A stretch of 64,000 nt of DNA from Nissolia schottii (GCA_003254905.1 QANU01013978.1:559948-623947); one strand, 5' to 3'; shown: positions 1-12,854, numbered from the stretch's first letter. The notes: a model not told the origin generated them from the letters alone. Made by a program: numbers and translations.

Positions 1-550
1 AAGTCTACAACAATGGGAGAAGAGAGAGCGACAGGGAGTAGTACTATGATGTGACATTGATGTGGGTGCAGTGGAGAGAGAAAGAGTGGGAAAGAGAGAT
101 GAAGCGTTGAACACGGAGAAGTGGATCGTATTCCCCCACTCCCCACACAACAAATATCATCTTCCTCGGACTAACTTTTCATTTAATCATAATAATATAT
201 AATAATATTGATTCTCTTCTTCTTCTTCTTTAAATACTTAAATCTTTTAAAATAAGATCTTTTATTTTAAAGATTAAAGTGAAAATCTTATTATTGAGTT
301 AATAAAGTAAAAAATGCCATTTTTCATTTTATTGATCCAATGATCATAATCTCACCTTAGAGAATCATTATCTTATTTTTTTAGGCCTTTAAGTTGAAGT
401 GTTAACCTACTATGCTATGTGGAAAAAAAAATATGATGTCATGTTAATGTTTAACATAAAAAAATTAGTAATTCCGCGAGTGCCTCTCACATTCCTTTGA
501 CTCTAGAGTTTGAACGAGCCTTTCCATCACTCAAAGAAACTACTTTTTTG
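1..550. other. AT-rich intergenic DNA
   Basis: No gene is seen. The first ~130 bases are purine-rich (agagag runs). The rest is AT-rich with stops in all frames and no recognisable repeat ends. Confidence 0.6.
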
Positions 551-929
551 TAGGAAAATGTTACGATTAATGGGGGCGTTTAATTTGTGAAATAGGGGCA
601 TTAATCACATAGGTTCTTGAACATTTTTGCGTTATTCACATAGGTCTCTGAACAAAAAAAGGTCCCTCACAAGTTCCTGAACATTTTTGCCGTTTCCCCC
701 CGTTCATCCCTGCGTCTCTTTACGACGTAACGATTGCACATGTGGCCACTAACTCGCCCTCTCTCTCCTAATCACAACACATGGCAACACACGTCAACAC
801 TTCAAAATGACGTCATTTTACAATATGCAAAACGGCATTTTTCCCCATAAAACGAGCCTGAAACCCTGAAAACAGAGCTTCATCTTCTTCTCTTATCTTT
901 TCTTGCAACCTGAAAACCCTAGAAATTGC

Positions 930-1125
930 CCAACTTCACTAGAAGCAAAAATTGCAACTAGGCAAAGCTTTGCTAGGGGTGAAATGGGTGACAGTGAGTG
1001 CATGATGATGGGTGACATCAAATCTCTACAAGGGATGAAATGGGTGACAGCAAGCACTCTGTCCCACAACACTCTTTTTTTGCTTGTGTGAAATGGGTGA
1101 CAGTGAGTGCATGATGATAGATACG
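930..1125 (+). repeat. short internal repeats of a GAAATGGGTGACAG word
   Basis: The word GAAATGGGTGACAG occurs three times (about 980, 1037 and 1089). Two of these are followed by TGAGTGCATGATGAT. The copies lie inside the Mutator-like element. No coding function is evident. Confidence 0.6.
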
Positions 1126-1199
1126 CGGTTAATTGAGGGAATAGATGGAGAGGAGAGGGTTAGGGTAAGGAACCAATGGTGAGTGAAAGTGTGAAATGG

Positions 1200-1470
1200 G
1201 TTTGGGGTTGTACCGAGGGGTTAGGTCCTCGATGCAGTTTTGGATCCTGGAGCTCCTCTGTGGATTCGGGATCGCTAGAGCGGATACCTGCAAGGACTCC
1301 GGCGCTCAAGTTAGTGTGTGTAGGATACAATGGTAAAGGGAAAAATAGGTTCTAGGCGTACCTGGTGTTCCTTTTTGGCTTAAATACCTAGGTGAAAGTC
1401 GTGACTTCTGCTGTCCCGAGGTTCTCTCCTTCAGATTTGTCTCCGAGGTCCTTGGAGTGATGTTCAACGG
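1200..1470 (+). other. GC-richer cargo block inside the Mutator-like element
   Basis: This stretch is clearly richer in G and C than its surroundings and contains ACCTGCAAGGACTC followed by CGCTCAAGTTAGT. A diverged version of the same block recurs at about 8064-8095, inside another repeat. No intact frame was found, so I regard it as transposon cargo or captured DNA of unknown source. Confidence 0.45.
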
Positions 1471-1916
1471 GGGGGAAGTATCACGGTCTGTGGATCTCTC
1501 TGATTGTTTATAGGGGGAGCTTGTTTGGGTCGGGTCATTCCATGGACCTTGAGGTATGGGTTCTGAGGTGGGCCTTTAGGGCCCAATCCATAACAGAGGT
1601 GATAGTGAATTGTGAGAGTGAGAGGGTGTTTCTCTTGTTTATGAAACGAAGTCATTTTGCATGTTGTAAAACGACGTCGCTTTGAATACTTGATGTGTGC
1701 TGCCATGTGCTATGATTACGAGAGAGAGAGGGTGAGTTAACAGCCATGTGTGCAGTCGTTACATCGGAAACAGACAGAGAGATGAATGGGAGAAACAGTG
1801 AAAAAGTTCTGAGACCTATGAGGGACTTTTTTTTTTTCAGAGACCTTTGTGGACAAGGTGAAAAAGTTCAAGGACACATGTGCCCATTCCCCCTGTGAAA
1901 TGTGCTAATGTTCTCT

Positions 1917-4415
1917 AAAAATATTATTTTTAAAAGTGTTATTTTTAGGAATGTATTTTTGAATGTGTTTAATTGTAAATTTAATTTTTAACAATATTTT
2001 TGAGAATACAATATATTTTTAAAAAAATATCCTTTACAAAATGATGTATGCTGAAGGTGGTCCGCTGGTCTTCGCCGATGGTTCTCGTCGTTGGCTAGTC
2101 GGTAAGGGTCGGCCAACATGCGGTGATAATCTATCGTGAACCTATGGCGATTGGCAAGCAAGAGTCAGTTAGTCAGCGACGATGGTCGGCTGACGATTGT
2201 AATGATTATTAAGGCTATAAGGTTTACAAACAATTTATGATCTTTTCACTTTTTGAAACATTCACTTTCTATGAGAATCTAACATTCTCACATGGAGGGT
2301 GAGATTAAAAATAGAGGAAAATGAAAGATTTTTCATTCTTGGAGATTAATGTATTGTCTATATCTTATATGCAACGAGCCAAACCATTGAATTTTTATTG
2401 ATGGTACCAAAACCATTTAATTTAAAAGAGATCATATTTTATTGGTTTAAATATGTTTTGGATTTTCGATAAATATTTAAAATTTGGTTTAACTCTCTAA
2501 TTTATTTATTTTTTGTTTTGATCCAAACATATTAAAAATTATCTAGTTTTAGTCTATGTCATTAGTAAGACTATGTGGTTTTACTCCTTGCCATTAGTAA
2601 AGCTTTGTTAACTACTAACATAGTTAATAGAGTGTCACACTAGCAGTGTTATATGAGCAAAATAAACTCACTCGACTCAAATTTGACCCACAACTCAATT
2701 TAAATTTGACCCATACCTTACTATTTGACCCAATTTTGTGTGGTGGGTGGATCATGATTTGAGGGAGAATTTTGGCTAGATAGTAGGTTATGGGTTGGGT
2801 TATGGATACTTCTTTTTCACTTGATGCACCATGCACTAATGCAAATTAATCAACATTAAAGTGGTTTAAGTAATTTGACGATTATTCTCTACAAATAATT
2901 TGACACGGACTTTTATGATTGACTGACTTGACTTAGTTTAAATTAGTTGCAGTTCAATAGAGTTATACTAGTTGTTTTGAAGGGAAAAAAAATCAAATAG
3001 TTATTTTTCCTTCCTAAGTGAATTTGGGATTAAAGATTTGTTAATGCTGAGGTAATAGATAAGTGTTTTTTTTTTCTTTTATTGTTTTGGGGCCAGTTAT
3101 ATCTATATCTAGCAATTTGTGGTTGACATTGAATTTAGGAGACCGATTGATTATTGAATGTTTATTACACATTATATTATCATATATAATTAATTAATCA
3201 TCACCACGAATAGATGATAAGGTTTAGCCATTAATCGAATCTGTAAATTAAGACAATTATATCAACTTTGTTCTTAGTGTGTATACCAAAAATAAAATAA
3301 AATTTGTTCTTAGTGTGTCTCTAATCTCTTTGATTTCTCCACTAAATAATGACATCAAGATTAATTAGCCATTAATCGGTTCGGAGAACTTATGCCAATC
3401 CTATCAATTTTGTTCTTACTAATAATGGCGTCTAAGTTACACGCATTAAACTGTACATTGATAAGAATCTCTATTTGATAGTTGAACTTGAGTCAGCAAT
3501 GGCAATAATGTACTATACGCACACCATTAACACGGACACATGAAGTTATATCAACATGATGAATTAGTGCTACTAATGCGAACATGCATTTGAAAGATAT
3601 TACTAATAGAGACTGTCAATTACTACTTTATTGTAAAAACATATATGTACACTAATTAATGAGTGTGTGTGCCATAAACTCTTGAAATTAATTAATCCTG
3701 CAAGGATGTTGCAATTCTATTTTATCATTTTCTTTAATTTACTGCTTGAAACAAGCTTTATAGGGGTATGTCTTGTCAAACTGCTTTTTTGCTTTTGGAA
3801 ATTAGTGCTCTAACTCATAAGAGATTTGGTGACTTGGATCGTCCTCTTCTCAATCGTTATCAGATGCCAAACTTCAATCACATCGTGGAAAGCCTAAAGA
3901 ATCTTCAAAGACATCCTTGATTTTCTGTCTGGATAGTGTTTGCTATCTTCTTCATTAGTTTAACACTAAGAAATTCTTCTTCTCTTAATTAGGGCCAGTT
4001 TGATTTGGGGGTAAAGAACTGTTGCTCCTTAGGTTTTAATTTGGACTAACCGGATAGTCGTTGGCGGTTATATTCTGATCTCATTTGACCATTGAAACAT
4101 GAAATATCTTCTCAAACTCATTGGAGATGATATTTACAAAAGACACTCTTAAATTAGTTAATCAATAACGATACGATGACAATAATGTGATAACTCTTGG
4201 ATAATCTCACTCATGTAAGTGCAGAGTCTACTATGAACTTCACGTCTACGTGAGAGGATACCCAATAATCATTATATGTGGTTGTTACCATGACACAACT
4301 CATAGTTAATAGTGATGAAGTGTAAAGTCTTGACAAGAAAGGTAACAGAATGGAGATACTTATAGTTTAACCATTGAACTCATTAAAGAGAGGTGAGAGA
4401 CAATATATATAACCG
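1917..4415. other. intergenic DNA, no gene recognised
   Basis: A small GC-richer patch at 2080-2190 (CG-containing, no intact frame) sits in otherwise AT-rich sequence. Nothing here resembles a domain or a complete element. Confidence 0.5.
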
Positions 4416-5152
4416 TTAGGGTGGAAATGGGCCGAGTCGAGTTAGACTTTGACATAAATAGGTTGGACATGTTTCTAATATTACTCATTAAAGACTTTTT
4501 CTTAAAGCTCGACTTGACCTTTTTAAAAGTCTGGCTTAACCCGAAAGTCAGTTTACAAGCATACTTAAAACAAAAATAAAAAATGAAAAAATTAGATGTC
4601 GTTTGTCATTGAAGTTATACATACGATGTTTTTAATTAAATCATTAACAAAAAATACAGAAAAAAACTTTTTCAACCATTTAAGTTTAATAATACCAACA
4701 TAAGCATGAAAGAAGATGAATTATACTAGTAACTACGAAAGAAAACTACCTTATAAATATTGAAGTGATATAACAAAGAGAAAGAAAATTAATAGGTATT
4801 ATACCGCAGACGAAAATATGAAACACTAGGTTCCTACATTTGAGACAAAGACAAAGAATAGGGATTAAGATAAATGAGAAACAAACAAATTTTGAATATG
4901 ATTAGGCCATATTATGATAATATGATAGAATTTTTTTATTCAAGAATAGGGAAAGATATATATTTTTATGAATAGGCTGACTTGTTGGGCCTGATAAACT
5001 TCTTTTATTGCCTATAGTCTAACCTATTTAGCTAAAAAGACTTTTTTAAAAGTCTTGGCCTAACTTGTTTATTAAATGGGCTAGCTAGGCTGAGCTATGC
5101 CTTAAACGAGCCGAGCCAAAGGCCCCAACAAGCCTATTTCCACCGCTAATAG
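4416..5152. mobile_element. hAT-like MITE with GGTGGAAAT termini
   Basis: The left end reads TTAGGGTGGAAATGGGCC (about 4417). The right end, on the opposite strand, reads TAGCGGTGGAAATAGGCTT (about 5150). Near-terminal inverted repeats starting TAGnGGTGGAAATnGGC are characteristic of a common plant hAT-type MITE group. The interior holds inverted AAAGTCT/AGACTTT words and no coding frame. The target duplication is not clear. Confidence 0.6.
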
Positions 5153-5630
5153 TAATAAGCAACTCATAAATTTGTGTATTGTGGTCGAATAAAAATTTGG
5201 TCGAATAAGGATTCAATAAAATAGGTTTTGGAATAGGTCTAGATGAACATATAGTTAGATAGGTTCAACCCATAATAGGCCCGACCCAAGAATGAAACTA
5301 AAAATTTAATTAAAGGATTAAACTCATTAATAAAAATTATATACACTTTGCTAAAGAGCATTATAACTAAAACCCAAGCATCGCTGCTTGCTCTCCTCCC
5401 AAATCGTAGCTTTGCTCTTCTCTAGTCTGAGTGCCATGGAAAAGATCTCCCTTAGTGGTGGTTTGGCGACCCCTCTACCCCCTCTTTTTTTTCTGTTTTT
5501 TTTGTTTCTTTTCTCTTTTTTTTTTGCCCTCCCACTTGTCGGCCCTAGCAAAAGGGGAGTCGATATCTCCCATGGTGGTTTGGTGACCCCTTTATTCTCT
5601 TCTTCTGTCTTTTATTTCTATTTTTCGGTT
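5153..5630. other. intergenic DNA with a pyrimidine-rich stretch
   Basis: Around 5475-5535 there is a long T/C-rich run that creates misleading open frames on both strands. No gene is supported. Confidence 0.5.
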
Positions 5631-5985
5631 TATCAAGTCTTGCATTGCTTAAATATAAGGGTTAGATAGCCTTTATAAGTCTAAGACAATCCTTTCATTG
5701 AGTTAACTTTTGAGGTTGAGTTAGGACAAATTAATTATCTAATATTGTATCAAAGTATATCCTAAGATCAATGATGAGCCACCCGCAGATAATCATTATT
5801 GCAAACTTCCCGCACCAGATGTCCAATCCTGAGCATGAGAGGGGTGTATCAAGTCCCACATTGTTTAGATATATAAGGCCTACATAGCCTTTATAAATCC
5901 AAGGAAATTCTCCCTTTTGAACTAGCTTTTGAGGTTGAGTTAGATCAATTCAATTATCTAATATAGTTGTCTCATCCCCTTTGCA
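5631..5985 (+). mobile_element. TRIM-like miniature LTR retrotransposon (degenerate)
   Basis: Two related direct blocks, about 5640-5740 and 5845-5965, share TAGCCTTTATAA, a run ending GCTTTTGAGGTTGAGTTAG (or ACTTTTGAGGTTGAGTTAG), and AATTATCTAATAT. Immediately after the first block, TTGTATCAAAGTA (5745-5757) is a decayed form of TGGTATCAGAGC, the primer-binding site for initiator methionine tRNA. LTR, primer site, short spacer and LTR within ~350 bp is the TRIM layout. A second copy lies at 25.3-25.6 kb. No protein is encoded. Confidence 0.6.
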
Positions 5986-6288
5986 TAAAGTTTGTATTTT
6001 GATTTTTTTTAGTGAGTTTTCTCGATAGGAAATGTTTGAACAATGAGATTGGTGGCCTTTGGAGATTGGGCGCATGAGGGGTGAAATCAACAACTTATGT
6101 TAATTAGTGATGGGTCACTTGAGACCTTAATTTTAATTCGAAATAAAAGTTTATGGACTAAATAGAGTATTTTTCCTAATTAAAATGTAAATCGAACCAA
6201 CCCGAAATTACCTTTGGAATCCTTTTAGCCTATGTCAAAAACCAAACAAGCCATGAAGTTTTTAGTAGAAGAATCAACAAAACAACAT

Positions 6289-6440
6289 TGCTAGTCGAAC
6301 ATATTAAAATGTGTAGATACATTGTCATCTCTCTCACACATATCAAGGGGCCCACTATATCACATCGGTGAAGTCTATGATGTGTGTGAGAGAGATGATA
6401 AAGTGTTTACACCTTTTAATATTAATATGTTTAACTAACA
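6289..6440. mobile_element. foldback MITE (~150 bp)
   Basis: The two halves are inverted copies: TGTCATCTCTCTCACACAT (about 6320) pairs with ATGTGTGTGAGAGAGATGA (about 6380). The outer parts pair as AACATATT and AATATGTT. The whole folds into one long hairpin with a ~40 bp spacer. The family is not certain because no clear target duplication is visible. Confidence 0.65.
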
Positions 6441-7590
6441 TTTTCAATCAGCAAAATGAGCCCTATAGTACTGTACTTGTTAATTTGGGCATATAGGAGC
6501 TATAACTAGGGTACACAACTATATATGTGAATTGATACATCAAACGTAGCCCAGAAATTAATCTAATTGAAATGAATAGCAAGGACGCTGATCTGATGAA
6601 TAACAAGTATACTTTCTGAGCACACTACATCAGAAATATATGTCAGTTCCTATATATAAGTTGCATTTGCATATCAAAAATGGCTATATACATAGCTTAC
6701 TCCAATTGGAAAGCTTCATTGTCCGGCCCCTACTCATCGTATCCCCTTCTTTAAGCAGCCTATTGTTTGCGTGTGTGTAGATTACGAATTGTGCACGCCA
6801 TCTGACCTTTGATTGAAAACCCATGCCCTTTTTAATGTCCTTTTTATTGTTAGAAAATTAGGATTAGTACAACTATATATAGATATAGCACATTAATGTT
6901 ACTGTTATATATTGACATTACATAGAATGCATCCATCATGGCACATTATGCATGAGATTGCACTAAAATTTAGAGAATGAGAAATGCGTTTTTATTTTAT
7001 TTTATTATTATTTATTATTTATTTAGTTTTTATATTAATTTGTAAATAAGTGGGAATTTTAATTGTGTTGATGAATGAGGTAGTAACTAATAATGGATGA
7101 CAAATATTTTTACTAGATTTTGCCATTAACAAAATGTACAATTGTCAAATATAAAATTATTCAATAGCTTCTACTCATTAAAGTTTTAGTAGAGATAATC
7201 TTGACATATTATTAATATCTTTAGGACTAAGTAGTAGTGGGTTCAAGTCCTCTCGCCTTCATTTCCTAACAAATATTCAAATTTCAACACAAGGGATAAC
7301 CGTCTACTTATGTCATGTTTATGCTTCATTCGCAATATGCTCCAACGTTAGAGAATTTATCAAATATAAAATCATTCAATTGCTTCTATTAACTAACTTA
7401 ATTTTTTTATAGAGATGGTTCTTTAAAATAATTTTTCATATTTTCAAAAGTTATATTTTAATTTTCACACAGACAAATTTACCTTTAATGTAACTAAAAT
7501 CTTCACTTATTTACCCACAAACCTCTGGCTGAATATTGATTCAATTAAAATATATCCAAATAATATATATATAAAGTGTTCATAAATAAA
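6441..7590. other. intergenic DNA, no gene recognised
   Basis: The sequence is AT-rich. GGGTTCAAGTCC at about 7230 matches a pol III box B, but no box A or cloverleaf accompanies it. No other feature is supported. Confidence 0.5.
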
Positions 7591-7965
7591 CTAACAGGAG
7601 CTATAGGAACTTGGATTTATTTTACATTTTGCGGCAGTTATAACCACCGCCATTACTGTAGTGCCGACCTTCAGCACACAAACAAATACAATTAGAGAAC
7701 AACTGGGATAACCGGCGCAAGTGGAGTAAACTATTGGTGACGTCAAAATCACTACCAAAAATTTGCAGCAGTTTGAAATAGTTGCAAAATCTAAAAATAA
7801 AAAATTCCAAAACCAGCGCAAAATGAAAAGAAGATTCAACCACCGCAAAATGCCACAAACTGCCACCGTACTTCCCTTAGTCGCAGTTAAAGAGAACTGT
7901 CGGTAAATGTAAAAAAATTAAGTAAATCCACCTCTAACCGCTGCTAATTGACCAACACTGATGCC
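7591..7965. mobile_element. CACTA-type subterminal region, degenerate
   Basis: Dispersed GCGGCAGTTATAACCACCGCC, GGCGCAAG, ACCGCAAAATG and ACCGCTGC words in both orientations resemble the GCGG/CCGC subterminal repeats of the CACTA element at 35.8-40.8 kb. No CACTA terminus survives here. The two open frames on the minus strand follow these repeats and do not look like proteins. Confidence 0.45.
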
Positions 7966-8430
7966 CTCTTTTTTGATAGCGTAGATGTGGGTTGACCTTT
8001 GAGATGCACTTTGAGACCTGTGGTAGTGACTTCCAAGTAAAAAAGCAGAGCAAATGGGGGTGCACCTGCAAGGAACTCTAACGCTCAAGTTAATGTCAAC
8101 ATGGGGGAGGTACTAACATTGATGGATTAGAATTGTGTACCTAATTTTAGTGTTTAGGTAAGACATATATAGAATTTGAGAGATTGAGATAATCTCCTAT
8201 ATCTCATAAGCAGGGAATTTTCTCCCACTATCTTGTCGTGACCCCTTTTCTGGTGGGTCTTGTTTTGAAATGAGTGTAATTGCCCCTAAGATTGAAGTGC
8301 ATCATCGTGGCGGTTGCAATTTGCCAGCTATGCCCTGAGGCCTAACACCGAGCTTAATTGTGAACTTTCCTTCAAAGCCTAACTTCGGTTCTGGATCAGG
8401 ATCCTTGGGGATCATTTGTAACAATAAGTA
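7966..8430 (+). other. repeat-derived block sharing a module with the element at 1.3 kb
   Basis: CACCTGCAAGGA.CTC and CGCTCAAGTTA recur here (about 8064-8093) in the same order and spacing as at 1286-1314. The rest diverges. It is probably transposon internal sequence attached to the CACTA-like remnant on its left. Confidence 0.4.
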
Positions 8431-8787
8431 ATGGACCGCAAATAATTCTTAAAAAGAGAGACCCTTATTCTCTCTTTTTTTCCTTCTTATTATAGGTTAT
8501 AAAATTTCTTTTATTTTTAAAATATATATATATATGATGAAAAAATAATTATGGGGGAGATTCTTCCCGTCCATGATCATATGTAGGATGCTTTTGAATT
8601 TCGTTGAACACTAATTGCAAAAATGTGTATAAATATTCTACTAACTAACGATCAATCGAATCCAAAAAACATTAACTCAAGTCATAGTAAAAAATAAGTG
8701 AAAGACCGTCTAGATAAATGGACCTTGTTGGCTATCCATATATTTTCCAGTGACAGATGTGATGATTGGGTACAATCTTTTTCAAAA

Positions 8788-8962
8788 TGTGTAGCGTGGT
8801 GGTAGTTCACCTTGTCTCTTAACTATATATGTTGGTGTGAGTTTGATTCTCATTCATGGGAATGGAAAAACGTTCCTTAGCCAACAGTCTACAACTTCAT
8901 GTCTCAGTTACTACTACGGGAGTGTCACTGCTATATGTTGAATTAATGGGTTTTCTTAAGCT
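8788..8962 (+). mobile_element. tRNA-derived SINE candidate
   Basis: GTAGCGTGGTGGTAG resembles a pol III box A. About 50 bases further, GAGTTTGATTCTC resembles a box B. The body that follows contains TACGGGAGTGTCACTG, in the style of plant SINE bodies. Length is about 170 bp. I see no target duplication and no clear tail, so the ends are approximate. Confidence 0.5.
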
Positions 8963-10474
8963 TTTAATGCTAACATGGTATCAATTATATATCTGGCTAG
9001 CCATGACAAAAGCATAAAGTTTCAAAATGACAGTAATTAGCATAATTTGTGGATGGACAAAAAGGTATCCTGAGAGTGTACTTGCTTGAAACATGGTCCA
9101 GACGTCCAGATTCTCAGGAGTACATGCATTTATCCACATCTAAGTTTGTAAACACAGCAAATCATTATTAATTTGGGCAGGTGTTTGCACCGAGGGAAAT
9201 TTTTGTATGATCTTATAGCACATCAAATCATATGTTAAATGACATTTTAACTTTTATTTTAAAGAGATCTAACTCTTAAAACTAAAAGGTCATTCGTATA
9301 ATTTAGAGTATAGCTAGTCTAGATTGTATACAATTTGACCCATGCTTTAGAACTACACAAAAAAAATTTCTTTTGTATAAATGGGCCAAGGGAGGGCAAG
9401 AGCATTTGTAGCCTCAGAGCTCTAGCTATGGGGCTGGCTCCTGATCAATAGTGAATTATATAGTAGAGAATATTTAGGTAGTCGTGATCATAGCAAAATG
9501 AAATAGAATCACATCACACCGACCCAATCGAAGGGTGGAGAAATCTGAATAGTATGGTACTACTACAAATTAAAGTTTGAGTTTGACATTAACCTCGTCC
9601 TTGTGTGGGGCTCTTGTTCTTGAGGTAAGAAATAATTCCCTTACACACTCCTTTCCTGTTTTAGGTCATTTCCTAATTTCTCTTTACCAATGTGCACAAG
9701 CAAGGTGTCTATGTCCTACCCTACAGCAATGATATTTAAAATTTTCTTTTAATATCCTTTTAAATATTATATGAAGTGAAATATAGATATGAATAATCAA
9801 TGTCTTATAATCTAAATAATAATAATAATTACTCCTTTCGATTTACTTTATTTGTCATGTTTACTTTTGTGATACATTAAAGACTTAATGTATTTAGATA
9901 CAATTATTGTCTAGATGCATTAATTTTTTAATATATAAAAAAATTGAAAAGTAGAGATAAAGTGGATCAAATGATGTAATTCTTACTCCATTTCATTTAA
10001 TACGTATGAGAATTTATAGAAGCTATTTCATTTTTCAACTGGTACAACGAAAGCTCTCTCTCATTGAAGTCTGAAATTTTACTGTTAACAAAGAAGACTA
10101 GAGATATCATTTTATTCTTCTCTCTCGTGTTTGAAGTATTATTTCTTAAAATGTTCCAATTCAAAATAAAAAAAAATATTTTACAAGGATCCAATTAATA
10201 TGTGTTGCACATCCACTAATGAGTTTGACTTTCACTTTATTATTTTAAAAGTTTAACATATATAATTATGATATTTAATATTTAATTAAATGAGAATGTA
10301 AAACTCTATTATACTTATAATGTACTAAAATTACTATATTTAGTAAAAAAATTAAAGATTTAGTAAAAAAAAATAGTTATCGCATTATATTCAGAATAAT
10401 TGTTACATCTTAAATGAAGAGTAATTAAAAATGTATTAACAATTATTACCTTATAACTTTGGGTACTACCATTG

Positions 10475-10520
<46 letters not shown>

Positions 10521-11260
10521 TAGGAGAAGTAATCCCATACTTATTTCTAGAAGACTTTGCAAGCACCGAAAACCAGATTGAGCTAGAGAGGCTCAGGGCC
10601 ACAGTGAATTTATATATTAATACGTTGATATTTTGATGTACATTTGTATATATATTATGGCAATAATGTGACTGCGGACCACATGCATGAAGTACAATGT
10701 TATGATGATGATGCATTCATAATTAAGTGTTCTCTCACTATTTTATTGCCTCTCTGATGTGTGACCAGAATAGACATGACCACTTACCAGAGTAGCTGTA
10801 AAAATTGTACTAGGATTCTGATTCATCATCCAAGAAAAATGCCTCATTATTAGTGTGCTTTTGTCAGCAGCTTCTGTTCGCCACTACTCATACCATATCT
10901 CTTGGATTTTGAAAATCACAAGTGGGAGAAAGAGAGAGAGAGAGAGAGAGAGAGAACAATTATCATCGTTGTGTTCTAAAAAAAAAAGTTGAATTGGCCA
11001 AAAAGCCAAGAGATTTTTTCATGGCTTTAAGCAAGTTACAGCTAGGAAAAAAGAGTAACTAGAAGTGCTATACTGCCTCAAGTGGCTAAAATAAAAGGCA
11101 TTGGCTCAGAAAAATCATTAACATATTTTGTTTTATTTAAAAGAAGACGGGGCTACCACAGGTTATGACTTACCAAGTTACCAGCAACTTAAGTCTGTGG
11201 TCCAATGAATCATGAGACACATGGTTACCTAAAGTATAAACTTGGGTCATGTTCCTAACG
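8963..11260. other. intergenic DNA with microsatellites, no gene recognised
   Basis: AT-rich sequence holding an (AT)n run at 10476-10518 and an (AG)n run at about 10930-10954. The open frame covering the AT run is a simple-repeat artefact. Confidence 0.5.
10476..10518. repeat. (AT)n microsatellite
   Basis: An uninterrupted TA/AT dinucleotide tract of about 43 bases. Tracts of this kind vary in length between individuals. Confidence 0.95.
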
Positions 11261-12850
11261 CACATCCTCAAAAATATGCACATTGAATGTGCCACCTCAA
11301 ATAACTGATAATAGGGAGTTTTTTTATTGTGTATTTTTAATTTCTAAAACATGAAATTACATGTTTATCCTCTGCACCTTTTGTTGCACACAATGGAATC
11401 ATGGGAGAGTGGTGGTCTTCATCCATAAGTTGGTTCTCCTCCTTCACCACCTTACAATTACCAAAATCTTGGCATGATAAGAGCAATAAGGTAGTGAAAA
11501 CTGTTAGAATTTATCATTTACATCACGTCAGATTATCAAGGATTAGAGGATCACATAAAGAATATAGGATTTAACAAATACATGTATCCATAGCTAAGCA
11601 ATAAAAATCCCTTTCTGTGACTAATGCACGAACGAGAGCGTTGGTTCCATGGCCTTCCTCAACCAAACCTCCTTAGTTCCTCAATGGGACCTTCTGTTTC
11701 TCTTTAGATGGGGAGAAGTGAAACGTTTTTCTGATTTGGTGTGTTGGGGACCATAACCGTTCCTGACTAATTTAAGCTCACCAGGGTTCCCATTATCCCC
11801 TGATAGGTCAATACTGACATCTGCCCATTTGGGCTCATATTCGTTTTCTTTAAGTCTAACAGGCTTTTAACCAAATAATTGGATCACAAAATTAAGCCAT
11901 TTATGGTAAATAGCTAATATAATCACTAACGAATATGAGCCCACAAATATTGGAAATATAAATTTCCAACAAAAACGAGGATGGCGACATCGATGTTGAG
12001 CTGAATCGGGGAAACTTGGTGAGCGTGCTCCTTGGCGGGGCGCCACCAGTGGAGTTGTTCCTTCCATTGCCGCAATTCTTGTTCTAGGTAAAAGTTTAGC
12101 TTGAAGATGCTATGAAAATGGTGGGTTGGGGGCAAAGCTCTTGGTCATTGAGCAGATCTAGTGATCTATGAGGTGACTTTTGGATCTGGTGGCAGAGATG
12201 CGCGAGTGAATAACTGTGGTTCTAGGACAAGCTATGGCAACATTGATGGTGGCGATTTGTCTACAACTCTATGGTTGGTGATTCATGGTTGGAAGTTTGT
12301 TTGAGTTGAAGTTGTTATGACTTGATTAATTTGTACTTTGAGACCTGTTAATGGTTGTTATGAGATCTATTTATTTGCTATGATGGGTGGCGGATAGGTG
12401 GTGGGTGACAGTGGTCGCATGGTGAGTGGTTGGTGGTAAGGTGAGTTGAAATGGTGCAGAAGATTGAAGAAAATTTGATTTTAGAAGGAGGATAAAATAG
12501 TCATTTTACACAAAAATAAAATGTGTTACCTGTTAGACCTTATGTGCTCTAATTTTATGTATTTGAACCTTAAATTATTATTGTCATTTATGACAATTGG
12601 ATTGATATCAAAACACAATCAACGGTGCAAAAGATGGGTATATGGTGCACAAATAGGTGTACATTGAATGTGCTCCACTTTTGACAGCACACTGGAAACG
12701 GTACCATAAACTTGGGTAAACATTGGAGAAAAGGAACAAAGTTATTTTTAAGAAAAATTTTATATTGGTTAAGTAAATTTCTAGAGTTTAAAGTTCATGT
12801 GGCTATGGATGAATTAGATTTGTCATAACAAATTTATGTGTCATAATTTA
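11261..12850. other. unclassified repeat-like region, no gene recognised
   Basis: A GCACATTGAATGTGCC word near 11280 and GTACATTGAATGTGCTCC near 12660 bracket a ~1.4 kb stretch whose middle (11930-12440) is richer in G. This could be an unclassified element. GGGCTCATATTCGTT at 11829 is matched in inverse by AACGAATATGAGCCC at 11927. No open frame resembles a known protein. Confidence 0.35.
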
Positions 12851-12854
12851 ATTT

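Larger units (their letters stand above)
551..1916. mobile_element. Mutator-like element with long terminal inverted repeats
   Basis: The left ~330 bases (551-880) and the right ~325 bases (1590-1916) are imperfect inverted copies of each other. Shared landmarks, read inward from each end, are GTTCTTGAAC/GTCCTTGAAC, AGGTCTCTGAAC/AGGTCTCTGAAA, TTCATC, a CCCTCTCTCTC run, CACATGGCA, and a TTTTACAA.ATGCAAAA block. Such long inverted ends are typical of Mutator-like elements. No transposase is present between them, so the element is non-autonomous. The interior holds a repeated GTGAAATGGGTGACAG word and a GC-richer block. I could not find a clean 9 bp target duplication, so the outer limits may be off by several bases. 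Confidence 0.75.

Noticed and set aside
3780-3925. possible short coding stretch (LTHKRFGDLDRPLLNRYQMP)
   Set aside because: Only ~40 codons are open, with no recognisable family, neighbouring exons or promoter.
7210-7260. possible tRNA (GGGTTCAAGTCC box B match)
   Set aside because: No acceptor stem, anticodon arm or box A at the right distance.
10360-10716. 118-codon open frame on the minus strand
   Set aside because: It reads through the (AT)n tract, giving an IY repeat. Simple-repeat artefact.
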